64,000 nt of DNA from Reichenbachiella sp. (GCF_033344935.1 NZ_JAWPMM010000001.1:2280001-2344000), one strand, 5' to 3'; counted from the stretch's first letter, positions 52,942 to 62,513 are shown. A program made the numbers and translations. Notes: a model not told the origin generated them from the sequence alone.

Positions 52942-53451
52942 ATGTCAGGAAAAGTACTTGTATTGAATCAGGATTATAGCCCACTTACGGTTTGTACAGT
53001 CCAGCGCGCGTTTCTCTTAGTATTTTTGGAGAAAGCCGATTTGTTGGAGGCGGATCAAAAAGAAGAATTACATACGGTTTCAACCACCTACCCGATGCCT
53101 GCTGTCATCAAAATCAAAAATTATATTCAAGTACCCTACCGAGGAGTGGTCCTTACACGCCAAAATATATTCAAGAGAGATCATGGTCTTTGCCAATACT
53201 GTGGTGTAGACGGTGACCTAACCTTAGATCATTTGGTACCAAGATCCAAAGGAGGTAAATCTACTTGGAATAATTTGGTGACTGCTTGCAAGGCCTGTAA
53301 TGCAAAAAAAGGAAATTACACGTTGGAAGAAGCTGGTTTGGTGTTAAAAAGGCCTCCATTTAAGCCTTCATATATTATGTTTTTACGCAATAATTTAGGT
53401 GCAATGAAAAAAGAGTGGGCTTCCTATCTGAATGCACCAGCTGTGGCATAA
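52942..53451 (+). CDS. HNH endonuclease
   Basis: A 169-aa protein. After an N-terminal region (VLVLNQDYSPLTVCTVQRAF) the HNH domain shows zinc-binding CQYCG and CKACN pairs around LTLDHLVPRSKGGKSTWNNL, which carries the metal and catalytic His/Asn. This is the family form found widely in Bacteroidota; role in DNA repair or mobile-element control is unproven. A GGAGG lies only 2 bp before the ATG, too close to be a normal Shine-Dalgarno. Confidence 0.88.
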   Translation: MSGKVLVLNQDYSPLTVCTVQRAFLLVFLEKADLLEADQKEELHTVSTTYPMPAVIKIKNYIQVPYRGVVLTRQNIFKRDHGLCQYCGVDGDLTLDHLVPRSKGGKSTWNNLVTACKACNAKKGNYTLEEAGLVLKRPPFKPSYIMFLRNNLGAMKKEWASYLNAPAVA

Positions 53452-53546
53452 TTTAAACTACTTCTTATTTCTTAGGCAATAATTTAGACTTCCCCGAGAA
53501 TGGTTATATTCACTTTATAATTGAGAAAAAGTAACCAATCTGAAGT

Positions 53547-54761
53547 ATGAAAGAGACCTTTGATATCTCAAAGATCACCAGTCCATTTTTGAACCAATGC
53601 CGATTGCAGACGGATTCCATAGCCGACAATACGATAGCCAAAGTCATTGATTCTGGATTTGAACAGCAAATCAATGAAATCTTTATGTCGATAGTTCAAA
53701 ACCATAGTTTTGATAGAGAGACCTTTTCTTCGTTGGGATCTGAATTGAACAATATTTTGTTTGAATACTTCGAATCTACCTGCGATTTGCCTGAGTGGGC
53801 AGATACGGATTTGATTTTGAAAGGTGAGGGGGTCTTCGCTACTTATGGACCAGAGGTATTTATGCTCCTCAATGTGAGTTCACTCCCATTGTGCTATACC
53901 TGTGCCAAAGGAGCGCAAGTACTTTATGATACAGGAAGACTGCTGACCCATAAGGGTGATGTAGACCCGTTGGCTCGTCGATTGATGGAAACGGCACAAA
54001 TGGTGCTGAATGTAATGTCTCCGGGTGGATTGGCTCTAGGAGGACAAGGTATTGTAACTACTCAAAAGGTACGTTTGATTCATGCATCCATTCGGTATTA
54101 TTTAAAAAATAGGCGAGACGGAAAAAGCTGGAATGTTCAGACTTTTGGAGAACCCATCAATCAAGAAGATCTGGCCGGAACGCTAATGTCTTTTGCTCCA
54201 GTAATCCTTTCAGGGCTGAAACAACTAAAGGTTGATTTAACTCCTGAACAAATACATGCCTATATGCATTCATGGAAGGTAGTTGGCTATCTCATGGGAA
54301 TTAATGAAAAATTATTGCCAGATACTTTTGATGAAGGATTTGAATTAGCAACAAAAATTCTCAAACACCAGGCAGCACCTTCAGAAGCTGGGAAGGCACT
54401 TACAAGTTCATGTATTCAGTTCGTAAACGATATGATTCCTGGGGATGCGTTTGATGAGTTGTCGGGGTATTTGATGCACACTTTTCTACAAGAGTATTCA
54501 GATGCCTGTGGTGTCGATTTGGCCAAGTGTATTGGAGTAGATCATGAAGTTGGTGCCGCAGACCATTTGGTACTGAAACTCACAAAGCTATTAGCTGGAA
54601 CTATTAGCTTTTTTGAGCGAGATAATTTTGTGAATGAAATATCAAAACCTTTCAATAAGGTGTTATTGGAGGGAATTATCAAATTTTACAACAGCGGTCA
54701 GCGTACACATTTTTTAATTCCTCCTTCCTTAAAGAAAAACTGGGGTGTCTCAGATAATTAA
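53547..54761 (+). CDS. MpaB-type (DUF2236) oxygenase-family protein
   Basis: A 404-aa protein of the DUF2236/latex-clearing-protein-like family. LPEWADTDLILKGEGVFATY leads into the conserved helix GPEVFMLLNVSSLPLCYTCA, and HASIRYYLKNRRDGKSWNVQ plus AYMHSWKVVGYLMGINEKL hold the His residues expected to bind haem. Relatives include fungal MpaB' oxygenase and rubber oxygenase. The substrate here is not known. A multi-pass membrane protein gene follows by 8 bp. Confidence 0.8.
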   Translation: MKETFDISKITSPFLNQCRLQTDSIADNTIAKVIDSGFEQQINEIFMSIVQNHSFDRETFSSLGSELNNILFEYFESTCDLPEWADTDLILKGEGVFATYGPEVFMLLNVSSLPLCYTCAKGAQVLYDTGRLLTHKGDVDPLARRLMETAQMVLNVMSPGGLALGGQGIVTTQKVRLIHASIRYYLKNRRDGKSWNVQTFGEPINQEDLAGTLMSFAPVILSGLKQLKVDLTPEQIHAYMHSWKVVGYLMGINEKLLPDTFDEGFELATKILKHQAAPSEAGKALTSSCIQFVNDMIPGDAFDELSGYLMHTFLQEYSDACGVDLAKCIGVDHEVGAADHLVLKLTKLLAGTISFFERDNFVNEISKPFNKVLLEGIIKFYNSGQRTHFLIPPSLKKNWGVSDN

Positions 54762-54769
54762 TACCTAAT

Positions 54770-55453
54770 ATGGAAACTGAAAAAAAGTTAATCGCTGGTC
54801 TGGATAAGAAAACTACCTTAGTTATTTTGATCTCATCCGGAGTGCTGGTTGGATGGTCTCTGGTTAGCTCAATAAAGTCCCTTGGGCCTATTACAGCCAG
54901 TATTATTACTTATTCCTTGTATGGGTTTTATTGGTTCTATGCGATTCGATACAAAAATCCGTTGGTCCTTCGCCTAGTCATTTTTGGGACTGTGGCGGGA
55001 ATTTTAGAATTGGCTACGGATCACTATTTGGTTGAGACAATTAACAGTCTGGTTTACCCTGGCAAGGAATTGATGATATGGAGTTCTCCTGCCTATATGC
55101 CATTCGCTTGGAGCAATGTGATTTTGCAGCTTGGGTTTATTGGCGTCCTACTCACCCGAAGGTTTGGTATATTAAAAGCCTCTTTGATGCTTGGCTTGGC
55201 TGGTGGTATGTACATTCCTCTCTACGAACATCTTGCTAACAACGCAGGTTGGTGGTGGTACAAGAATAATACGCTTATGGTCTTCAACGCTCCGGTCTAT
55301 GTTATTGTATGTGAGGCTTTAATATCATTGTCATTGCCTATTCTGATTCAAAATGCGGAGGAGCACTCATTGAAAAAGACGCTTTCTCTTGGGGCAATTG
55401 AAGGTATATGGATTTTGGTAAGCGCATTTTTGGCTTTTTCTATTGCTGGTTGA
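54770..55453 (+). CDS. Multi-pass hypothetical membrane protein
   Basis: A 227-aa protein with about seven membrane segments. Features are a His in the Asp/His-rich loop ELATDHYLVETIN, and the motif LYEHLANNAGWWWYKNNTLM near residue 160. The combination of a WWWY motif and conserved His suggests a membrane enzyme on a lipid-like substrate, but I do not recognise it with confidence. It lies 8 bp after the MpaB-type gene, so both probably act on the same hydrophobic substrate. Confidence 0.65.
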   Translation: METEKKLIAGLDKKTTLVILISSGVLVGWSLVSSIKSLGPITASIITYSLYGFYWFYAIRYKNPLVLRLVIFGTVAGILELATDHYLVETINSLVYPGKELMIWSSPAYMPFAWSNVILQLGFIGVLLTRRFGILKASLMLGLAGGMYIPLYEHLANNAGWWWYKNNTLMVFNAPVYVIVCEALISLSLPILIQNAEEHSLKKTLSLGAIEGIWILVSAFLAFSIAG

Positions 55454-55468
55454 ATATTGTTTCGTGTG

Positions 55469-55476
55469 TAAATTTG
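55469..55476 (+). promoter_or_regulatory. Candidate -7 box for the sensor kinase gene
   Basis: TAAATTTG fits TAnnTTTG, 76 bp before the kinase ATG. A TTG 16 bp upstream (55450-55452) is closer than the 19-21 bp norm. Moderate call. Confidence 0.4.
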
Positions 55477-55552
55477 TTGTGTTGAAGAGGGGTAGAATGG
55501 TATTTCACATTATATTAGTGAAGAAGGTTGATTTTTTTACTAAAAGCTATGT

Positions 55553-56887
55553 ATGAAGGTCTCTGCAATAATTGACTACTTCATCCACCCTGCCTATTTT
55601 TCTGTTCCAGACAAACTGAGAAGGGCACGTCTATTTGTTAGAGCGTGTTTGCTTACTAGTTTGTTTTCCAATGCTTACATCTGGATGAGTGTTTACTTTG
55701 AGTATCAGCTTGGGGTTCAGCTAATGGTATTCAACGTAGTTGGCTTTTTGCTACTACCTTTTTTGTCTAAAACAAAAATGCCAATTAATATTCTAGGCAA
55801 TCTGTACGTACTGATCGGTGCGCTGGCAGTCTATACGCTTACTTATTTTTCTGGTGGTATTTGGTCTGCGATTTACCCGTGGATAGTTTCTATTCCGGTG
55901 TTGGCTATTCTCGTAGTAAATAGAGTTTCTGGTCTGGCTTGGGGAGGAATTTCTTATCTAGTCATGCAATGGTTTGGACTATTGGCTTTAGAAGGAGAGC
56001 AGTTACCTGTGGAGTATAATCCTGAGATGAAAACTGCTTGGTTCGTTTCTGTTTTACCTGGTTTGTTGCTCATCGTGCTGTTTATAGCTTACGTTTTCGA
56101 ATCTATTCAAAGGAAAGCACTGACAGAGTTAGAAGAAAAAAATGAAATTCTTAAAAAACAAAAAGAAACGATTGGTATTCAATCGGCAGACCTTCAAAAA
56201 CACGTAGAAGAAAAGGAGTATATCATAAGAATTCTAGCCCATGATCTAAAGAACCCCCTTTCAAATATTACCAGCTTGGTCCATTTGTTGAGCGTGGAGG
56301 AAAACCGAGATACCAGGGGCAAGTATGTAGAGATGATCAGTCAGTCAGCACAAAAGTCACAAAACCTGATTAATAGTGTTTTAGAGATGGAATTGTCCGA
56401 TCAGCAAAGCCTGAAAATTAATTGGGAAGAGGTAGACCTCAATGAGATGTTGAGGGATATGGTGGAGCAAATGGAGATGTCTGCGCATAAGAAGCAGATT
56501 GAACTGATACTGGAAAACAGCTACGAGTCGGCCAAGGTAAAAGGTGATCGAACCTACATGCCGTTGATTTTTGAAAATTTCATTTCCAACGCACTTAAAT
56601 TCTCTGAATACAATACACAGGTTAAAATTTTCATTGAAAAACAAGCGGACCTTGTGCAAGTGAAAGTGTCTGATCAAGGACCCGGTATTAATACAGAGGA
56701 GCAAGAGCAATTGTTTAAAAAATTCTCCAAATTGAGTACCCGACCTACAGATGGAGAAAGTTCATCAGGCTTAGGGCTCTCTCTCGTCAAGCGTTACGCT
56801 GAGTTGTTAAATGGTCGTGTTTGGTATGAAGGAGAAGTCGGAGTTGGTTCAACTTTCGGCGTTGAATTTCCTATGGTACAGTCCTAA
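55553..56887 (+). CDS. Membrane-bound sensor histidine kinase
   Basis: A 444-aa protein. About six membrane helices fill residues 30-190, then a coiled-coil linker (LTELEEKNEILKKQKETIG), HisKA with RILAHDLKNPLSNIT (phospho-His near 230) and an HATPase domain with N-box NFISNALKFSE, G1 VSDQGPGINTEE and G2 SSGLGLSLVKRYAE. There is no receiver, response regulator or extracellular sensor domain, so the 6TM part probably senses in the membrane. Its last 4 bp overlap the convergent CAP gene. Confidence 0.9.
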   Translation: MKVSAIIDYFIHPAYFSVPDKLRRARLFVRACLLTSLFSNAYIWMSVYFEYQLGVQLMVFNVVGFLLLPFLSKTKMPINILGNLYVLIGALAVYTLTYFSGGIWSAIYPWIVSIPVLAILVVNRVSGLAWGGISYLVMQWFGLLALEGEQLPVEYNPEMKTAWFVSVLPGLLLIVLFIAYVFESIQRKALTELEEKNEILKKQKETIGIQSADLQKHVEEKEYIIRILAHDLKNPLSNITSLVHLLSVEENRDTRGKYVEMISQSAQKSQNLINSVLEMELSDQQSLKINWEEVDLNEMLRDMVEQMEMSAHKKQIELILENSYESAKVKGDRTYMPLIFENFISNALKFSEYNTQVKIFIEKQADLVQVKVSDQGPGINTEEQEQLFKKFSKLSTRPTDGESSSGLGLSLVKRYAELLNGRVWYEGEVGVGSTFGVEFPMVQS

Positions 56888-57372
56888 TAAGGTTTTTGCC
56901 CGACAAAATTACCAGGAGGATTATAATTACAGATCCAAATTACAGACCCATCACAAATCGTTCTTGCACAACCCACTTCAGTGGAATTTTTCCAAACTAT
57001 TTGAGTATAGTTACCGCAAATTTTTCCAGATTCACATTTATTCTTTTTGTAGTCGTAGTTCTTTTTTTCTGCGCCCCATGAGTCTACTGCGTCGCTAATG
57101 GTGACGTAACCCACCGTTCCCTTGAATATGTTTTCACCATAGGCATTTTCACTTTGCTTGAAGATGCAGCCTTGTTTCTTTAGTTGTATAGCCCATTTGT
57201 TGGCAACTTCTGCTAATTCCTTAGAATAGCTGATGTCATCTACTCCGACTTCAGCACGCCAAAAGTTGTGTCTTTCTAACAGAAGGTCTACTTCATCTGA
57301 ATCAGCCTTTTGAGCCAGTAACAAATGCGTACAAGTGATGATTATTATGAAGAGAGTAGATTTTTTCATCAT
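56884..57372 (-). CDS. Exported CAP-domain (SCP/PR-1-like) protein
   Basis: A 162-aa protein with a signal peptide (MMKKSTLFIIIITCTHLLLA). Pathogenesis-related-1-like features are clear: LLERHNFWRAEVGVDDISY near residue 32, SENAYGENIF with the conserved Glu, CGNYTQIVWKNSTEVGCAR, and the final WICNYNPPGNFVGQKPY. Cysteines support disulphides as in plant PR-1. This is closer to eukaryotic PR-1 than to the usual bacterial CAP proteins. Role unknown. Overlaps the kinase end by 4 bp. Confidence 0.88.
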   Translation of the reverse strand: MMKKSTLFIIIITCTHLLLAQKADSDEVDLLLERHNFWRAEVGVDDISYSKELAEVANKWAIQLKKQGCIFKQSENAYGENIFKGTVGYVTISDAVDSWGAEKKNYDYKKNKCESGKICGNYTQIVWKNSTEVGCARTICDGSVIWICNYNPPGNFVGQKPY

Positions 57373-57441
57373 GATCTATTTAAGATCAATTTACAAAAAT
57401 CTACTCTTTACATTCTATAATATGGTATTGAATGTTTGACC

Positions 57442-59529
57442 TTAATCCACAAGCATTTGAGCAATGACTGATTCAACTTTCTCCGCCGATGGAATCATGG
57501 CAGCTTCTAAAGTTGAATTCAAAGGAATAGCTGGCATGTTTTCAGAGCCAATCGTGCGAACTGGCCCATCCAAATATTCGAAACAATTCTCTTGGATTCG
57601 AGCCGCAATACTTTGTGCGAATGTATTATTTACGGGTTCTTCCGTAACAACCAAACATTTTCCATGTGTCCGTACTGACTGATAAATGGTAGCTGTATCC
57701 AGTGGATGCAACGTTCGTAAATCAACGACTTCTACTTTTCCTTTGAATTTTTTGGCAGCATTTAACGCCCAATGAACGCCCATGCCATAGGTGATAATGG
57801 TCATTGTTTCCCCATTCTCTAAAGCTTCTGCTGAAGTCTCTAAGGCAATTCTGGCTTTACCAAATGGAATGATATAGTCAGCATCGGGTTCGACGGTTTT
57901 TGCTGCATCTGTACCCTTTACTTTAGACCAATAAAGTCCCTTGTGTTCAAACATGACTACTGGGTTAGGGTCGTAATAAGCGGCCTTCATCAGACCTTTC
58001 ATATCAGCGCCTGTACTAGGATAGGCAATCTTGATTCCTCTGATGTTGGCTACAACAGACTCCACGCTGGATGAATGGTATGGTCCACCGCTACCGTATG
58101 CCCCAATAGGTACTCTCAAAATCATACTGACAGGATACTTGCCATTGGTGAGATAGCATGACCTACTCACTTCCGTGAAAAGTTGATTCAATCCCGGCCA
58201 TATATAATCTGCAAATTGTACTTCTACAATTGGCTTCAAGCCAACAGCTGACATACCCACTGTGCTTCCTACAATAAAGGCTTCTTGAATCGGGGTATTG
58301 AATACTCTGTCTTTTCCGAATTTCTGAGCTAAAGTAGCAGCCTCTCTAAATACACCTCCCAAGCGATGTCCAACATCCTGACCATAAAGCAAACATTCTT
58401 CATGTTGCTCCATCAACTCCTGAACGGCAAATAATGCACTGTCTACCATCACCGCTTTTTCTTTTCCTTTTGGACTTCTTTCTCCCTTTTCTTCCGTGAT
58501 TGGAGTAGGAGCATAGTCATGAGTGAATAGATCTTGTGGACTCGGATCTTCTGCTTTCAAGGCTTTGTCGTAGTGATCATCTACAAGCAATCTGGCATCT
58601 TCTTCACGATTATCAAGCTCAGATTTTTTGATACCCATGTCTTCTAACTGCTTTCTAAAGAAAGGATAAGGATCGTATTGCATATGCTCGTCCAAATCGT
58701 CACGATACCATTCTTTTCTTACCCCTGAAGTGTGGTGATTAAGAAGGGGCACTTTTGCGTGAACTAATACAGGTTTTCTTTCTTTGCGTACATACTTGAT
58801 GGCTTCTTCCATAGTTTCATAGCACTTTAGGAAGTTGGTGCCATTTACCTTCATGGCTTTGATGCCTGGAAAGCCTTTAATGTATTCTGAAGCATCTCCT
58901 GATCGTATTTCACTGGCATGCGCTGAAATGTCCCACTCATTATCCTGAACCAGATAAATGATGGGTAGTTGTTTCAAGGCTGCCATTTGAAAGGCTTCGG
59001 CTACTTCACCCTCCGTTATACAGGCATCACCTAACGAACAAACTACAACCGGTGCCTCTTTGTGCTTTTCTCCAATTTTCCTCAATTCTTTGTATTGAAT
59101 ACCCATGGCTATGCCAGTAGTGGGAATGGCTTGCATGCCTGTCGCAGATGATTGATGTGGAATCTTTGGCTTATCATCTTCTTTCAAACTTGGGTGGGAG
59201 TAATAAGTTCGGCCTGCAGAGAATGGGTCATCTTTTTTAGCCATTAACTGGAGCATTAAATCATATGGTGTGCAACCAATAGCAAGCAATGTGGCGTCAT
59301 CACGATAATAGGCTGATAGATAATCTTGCGGAAGTAATTGCATCCCAGTAGCAATCTGAATGGCTTCATGGCCGCGAGAAGTGGCATGCACATACTTGGA
59401 AACCACTTTAAAAGTTTCTTCATACTTATCAGCCAACGTTTTTGCTGTAGCCATAAGTTTATACGCTTTCAATAGATTATGCTTACTAATGTTTGTTAGT
59501 TTATTGTTCGCTTTTTTCGTAGTAGCCAT
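57442..59529 (-). CDS. Fused E1 alpha/beta 2-oxoacid dehydrogenase (695 aa)
   Basis: Second single-chain E1: alpha part about 1-330 (CSLGDACITEGEVAEAFQMA, then YLVQDNEWDISAHA) and beta part about 360-695 (CLLYGQDVGHRLGGVFREAA, VEVQFADYIWPGLNQLFTEV, GAYGSGGPYHSSSVE). The metal Asp of the thiamine diphosphate site is kept (GDA), unlike the 802-aa paralogue at 39.2 kb. It probably oxidises branched-chain 2-oxoacids. It is on the same strand as, and downstream of, the paa genes, 69 bp from the enoyl-CoA hydratase. Confidence 0.85.
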   Translation of the reverse strand: MATTKKANNKLTNISKHNLLKAYKLMATAKTLADKYEETFKVVSKYVHATSRGHEAIQIATGMQLLPQDYLSAYYRDDATLLAIGCTPYDLMLQLMAKKDDPFSAGRTYYSHPSLKEDDKPKIPHQSSATGMQAIPTTGIAMGIQYKELRKIGEKHKEAPVVVCSLGDACITEGEVAEAFQMAALKQLPIIYLVQDNEWDISAHASEIRSGDASEYIKGFPGIKAMKVNGTNFLKCYETMEEAIKYVRKERKPVLVHAKVPLLNHHTSGVRKEWYRDDLDEHMQYDPYPFFRKQLEDMGIKKSELDNREEDARLLVDDHYDKALKAEDPSPQDLFTHDYAPTPITEEKGERSPKGKEKAVMVDSALFAVQELMEQHEECLLYGQDVGHRLGGVFREAATLAQKFGKDRVFNTPIQEAFIVGSTVGMSAVGLKPIVEVQFADYIWPGLNQLFTEVSRSCYLTNGKYPVSMILRVPIGAYGSGGPYHSSSVESVVANIRGIKIAYPSTGADMKGLMKAAYYDPNPVVMFEHKGLYWSKVKGTDAAKTVEPDADYIIPFGKARIALETSAEALENGETMTIITYGMGVHWALNAAKKFKGKVEVVDLRTLHPLDTATIYQSVRTHGKCLVVTEEPVNNTFAQSIAARIQENCFEYLDGPVRTIGSENMPAIPLNSTLEAAMIPSAEKVESVIAQMLVD

Positions 59530-59557
59530 TATTGGGTATTTAATGATTTATATCGAA

Positions 59558-59587
59558 CGTCAATCCTGGTTGTTTACAGGAATGACG
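59558..59587. repeat. Short palindrome between E1 fusion and hydratase
   Basis: CGTCAATCCTG-GTTGTTTA-CAGGAATGACG, an 8-nt loop hairpin with GTCA/TGAC ends like the other dispersed repeats. It could also act as a terminator or RNA stabiliser. Confidence 0.55.
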
Positions 59588-59598
59588 GAATGATTCAA

Positions 59599-60354
59599 TT
59601 ACTTGTTTTTAAATTTATTAATTGCGTTTCGGGTAAAATCGGAAAGCACTAGTTTTCCACTCATCCCAGCTCGCTCAGCCAATAATTCGTCCCAATGCTC
59701 TGTTCCTTCCCAGAAAATTTGTTTGAGAAGAAGCATGGCCTCCGGATTTGATGAAGCCAGCTTATCAGCCAAAACCTGAATAGCTTCATCCATTTCATCC
59801 ACACTTTCAAAAATATCGGTGAAGAGTCCTTTGTCTTTTGCCCATGCTGCGGTTTGCCACTCTGTGGCATTGATTGCCATTTGGGACATAGCAGAAACTC
59901 CGACCTTGCGTTCTACTGCCGGACCAACTACAAATGGGCCAATTCCTATAGCCAATTCACTTAGTTTGATGGAGGCAAACTTGGTTGCCATGCAGTAGTC
60001 CACCGCACTTGCCAATCCTACACCGCCACCGACTGCTTTACCCTGAACTCTACCGATAATCAGTTTAGGACATTTCCTTGAAGCATTAATCACTTTGGCA
60101 AAGCCAGAAAAGAATTCCTTGCCCGTTTCAAAATCTTCGATAGCTATGAGTTCATCAAAACTGGCTCCTGCACAAAAAGCGCGATCTCCTTCACTTTTTA
60201 GAACAATGACTTTGATTGCTTCGTTGGTCCCGGCTTCAGTTATTGTTTGAGCTAAAAGATTCAAAATCTCTCCTGGTAAGGAGTTACTTTGAGGGTGGAA
60301 AAAGGTGATTGTGCCTATACCTGCTTTGATTTCTATGTTTACGCTTCCGTTCAT
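59599..60354 (-). CDS. Enoyl-CoA hydratase/isomerase (phenylacetate pathway type)
   Basis: A 251-aa crotonase. The oxyanion-hole segments are AFCAGASFDELIAIE and GKAVGGGVGLASAVDYCMAT; LSELAIGIGPFVVGPAVERK and SQMAINATEWQTAAWAKDKG follow. The crotonase that adjoins paaZ in such clusters is usually PaaF, PaaG or PaaB-like hydratase/isomerase acting on ring-opened CoA esters. The exact step cannot be assigned. Lies 69 bp upstream of the E1 fusion and 99 bp downstream of paaZ. Confidence 0.85.
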   Translation of the reverse strand: MNGSVNIEIKAGIGTITFFHPQSNSLPGEILNLLAQTITEAGTNEAIKVIVLKSEGDRAFCAGASFDELIAIEDFETGKEFFSGFAKVINASRKCPKLIIGRVQGKAVGGGVGLASAVDYCMATKFASIKLSELAIGIGPFVVGPAVERKVGVSAMSQMAINATEWQTAAWAKDKGLFTDIFESVDEMDEAIQVLADKLASSNPEAMLLLKQIFWEGTEHWDELLAERAGMSGKLVLSDFTRNAINKFKNK

Positions 60355-60368
60355 GTTGTTTCTTTAAT

Positions 60369-60447
60369 CGTCATATCGACCAGCGGGAGATATCCCCGTC
60401 GGCAATGTAGCCCCAAGGGGACTTCTCGCTGACGCATCGAAGTGACG
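60369..60447. repeat. Dispersed palindrome in the paaZ-hydratase spacer
   Basis: CGTCATATCGACCAGCGGGA ... TCTCGCTGACGCATCGAAGTGACG with inner ATCCCC / GGGGAC arms. Same general plan as 19686-19767 (GTCAT-TCGACC ... TCGAA-TGAC). It fills nearly the whole spacer. Confidence 0.7.
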
Positions 60448-60453
60448 TGTTGT

Positions 60454-62499
60454 TTATTTTTGGTCCAATTTTCTAATCATTGTTAAAATCGTTGCGATAG
60501 CAATTGTTTCCCCAGTTTCGTCATAGACGTCCACCAGAAACTTTACAATGCCTTTCGCTATACCATCTTTCTTTTCTTGGTCAATTTTTTCTTTCACTGT
60601 TAGACGAACACCAATGGTCGTACCTGCATATACTGGTTTGGTAAACCGACATTCTTCCAATCCATAATTCAACAATACAGGACCCTTCTTGGCTTGAACA
60701 AATAAACCAGCTGCTGCAGAAAGGATAAAGTAGCCATGTGCCACACGCTGTTCGAAAATTGTGCCATCCAGCGATGTCACATCGGTGTGTGCATAAAAGT
60801 GATCCCAGCTCACATTGGCGAAGTTCACAATGTCTCCTTCGGTTACTGTTCTTTTTGCTGAGATGTAAGTTTCGCCGATTTCGAGTTCTTCCCAGTGCTT
60901 GCTGAATGGATGAGCCACGTCTTCTTTGTAGGCACCACCGTATTGATATACATTCGCGATTTCTGTGACAGTTGTAGGATGACCTTGTACGGCGCATCGT
61001 TGCATATAATGCATGACACCTCGTTTGCCACCCATTTCTTCGCCGCCTCCGGCACGTCCGGGACCGCCGTGTGTTAGCAGGGGCATAGGCGAACCATGGC
61101 CTGTACTTTCCTTAGCTGAATCTTTATTTAAGGCTAGAATTCTACCGTGATGCGAAGCTGCGCCTAGCACGTATTGCTTGGCGATTTTATCATCTGCTGT
61201 TACTATAGAAGAGCAAAGTGACCCCAATCCTTTTTTAGAAATGGCGATGGCTTCGTCTAAATCTTTGTAGGGTAGAATCGTACTCACAGGACCAAATGCC
61301 TCTATTGTGTGGACTTCATCACTATTCATTGGATCTTTGTTGATCAACAAAGTAGGAGAGATGAAGGCGCCTTTTTGCTTGTCAGCACCGAGCACCTCAA
61401 AATCGTCGTTGCTATAAGCGACTTCAGAAGATTTTTTGAGTAGTTCGATTTGCTGCTTTACAATTTCAACCTGTGTTTGATTGATTAAGGCTCCCATGCG
61501 TACACCTTCAACATCGGGATCTCCAATTGTCGTTTTAGCCAGGGCTTTACTCAAAGCAATCTGTACGTCTTCCACCAGTTTTTCCGGGACAATGATCCGT
61601 CTAATCGCCGTACATTTCTGACCGCACTTTACTGTGATTTCTTTTCTTACTTCCTTGATAAACAAGTCAAACTCTTCTGTGCCAGGGACTGCGTCTTCAC
61701 CCAACACACTTGAATTCAACGAATCAGCTTCCATGGTGAAAGGAATTGAATGTTCCACTAAGTTAGGGTGCTGTTTGAGCATTCTACCAGTTTTGGCTGA
61801 TCCCGTGAAAGTCACCACATCCTGCATGCCCACATGATCTAAAATTCCTTTGCCAGACCCAGCAATTAATTGAAGGGCACCATCTGGTAGAATCTTAGAA
61901 TCAATAATTTCTTTGACCATCAATTCTGTTAAAAAGCACGTTTGTTGGGCTGGTTTGACTACCGCAGGCATTCCGGCCAACCAATTGACAGCCACTTTTT
62001 CCAACATTCCCCAAACTGGAAAATTGAATGCATTGATGTGCACGGCTACGCCTTCCTTTGGTACCATGATATGCTGGCCGATGAAGCTACCGCCTTTGGA
62101 TAGCGGAGCGGTATCGCCATCGATGTAGTGCGCTTCGTTGGGGAATTGTCTTCTCAAACTGGCATAAGCGAATAGGTTTCCGATGCCTCCCTCGATATCA
62201 ATCCATGAATCTACCCGAGTCGCACCTGTTGCTTTACTCAATTCGTAAAACATTTCTTTTTTGGAATGCAGATGCATGGCCAAGGCTTTGAGCATCAATC
62301 CTCTTTCCTGAAAGGTCATTTTGCGTAAAGCAGGGTTGCCTACGTTTCGACCATATTCCAGAATGTCTTTAAAATCCAGCCCATCTACAGAATGTGTAAA
62401 GATCGGTTCGCCTGTGATGGCATGATGCAGCACCTCTCCATCGCCGCCTCCGGTGATCCATTGTCCTTGGGTGTAATGTTGTATTTTGGGTATTTTCAT
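60454..62499 (-). CDS. paaZ: Bifunctional PaaZ (oxepin-CoA hydrolase / aldehyde dehydrogenase)
   Basis: A 681-aa bifunctional protein. Aldehyde dehydrogenase part about 1-520 (HINAFNFPVWGMLEKVAVNW, FTGSAKTGRMLKQ, TMEADSLNSS, KCGQKCTAIRR with the catalytic Cys) and a C-terminal MaoC-type hydratase (about 540-680; FANVSWDHFYAHTD, ERVAHGYFILSAAAGLF-like). PaaZ opens the oxepin ring of the CoA-thioester and oxidises the resulting aldehyde. ATG 62499 (MKIPKIQHYTQGQWITGGG) is chosen; the frame continues into the upstream palindrome, adding 25 spurious residues. Confidence 0.94.
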   Translation of the reverse strand: MKIPKIQHYTQGQWITGGGDGEVLHHAITGEPIFTHSVDGLDFKDILEYGRNVGNPALRKMTFQERGLMLKALAMHLHSKKEMFYELSKATGATRVDSWIDIEGGIGNLFAYASLRRQFPNEAHYIDGDTAPLSKGGSFIGQHIMVPKEGVAVHINAFNFPVWGMLEKVAVNWLAGMPAVVKPAQQTCFLTELMVKEIIDSKILPDGALQLIAGSGKGILDHVGMQDVVTFTGSAKTGRMLKQHPNLVEHSIPFTMEADSLNSSVLGEDAVPGTEEFDLFIKEVRKEITVKCGQKCTAIRRIIVPEKLVEDVQIALSKALAKTTIGDPDVEGVRMGALINQTQVEIVKQQIELLKKSSEVAYSNDDFEVLGADKQKGAFISPTLLINKDPMNSDEVHTIEAFGPVSTILPYKDLDEAIAISKKGLGSLCSSIVTADDKIAKQYVLGAASHHGRILALNKDSAKESTGHGSPMPLLTHGGPGRAGGGEEMGGKRGVMHYMQRCAVQGHPTTVTEIANVYQYGGAYKEDVAHPFSKHWEELEIGETYISAKRTVTEGDIVNFANVSWDHFYAHTDVTSLDGTIFEQRVAHGYFILSAAAGLFVQAKKGPVLLNYGLEECRFTKPVYAGTTIGVRLTVKEKIDQEKKDGIAKGIVKFLVDVYDETGETIAIATILTMIRKLDQK

Positions 62500-62513
62500 T
62501 TCGTTATTATTTA

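Noticed and set aside
53452-53546. CRISPR or mobile-element signal near the HNH gene
   Set aside because: No direct repeats, spacers, transposase or integrase in the area; the HNH protein is a stand-alone family common in the phylum.
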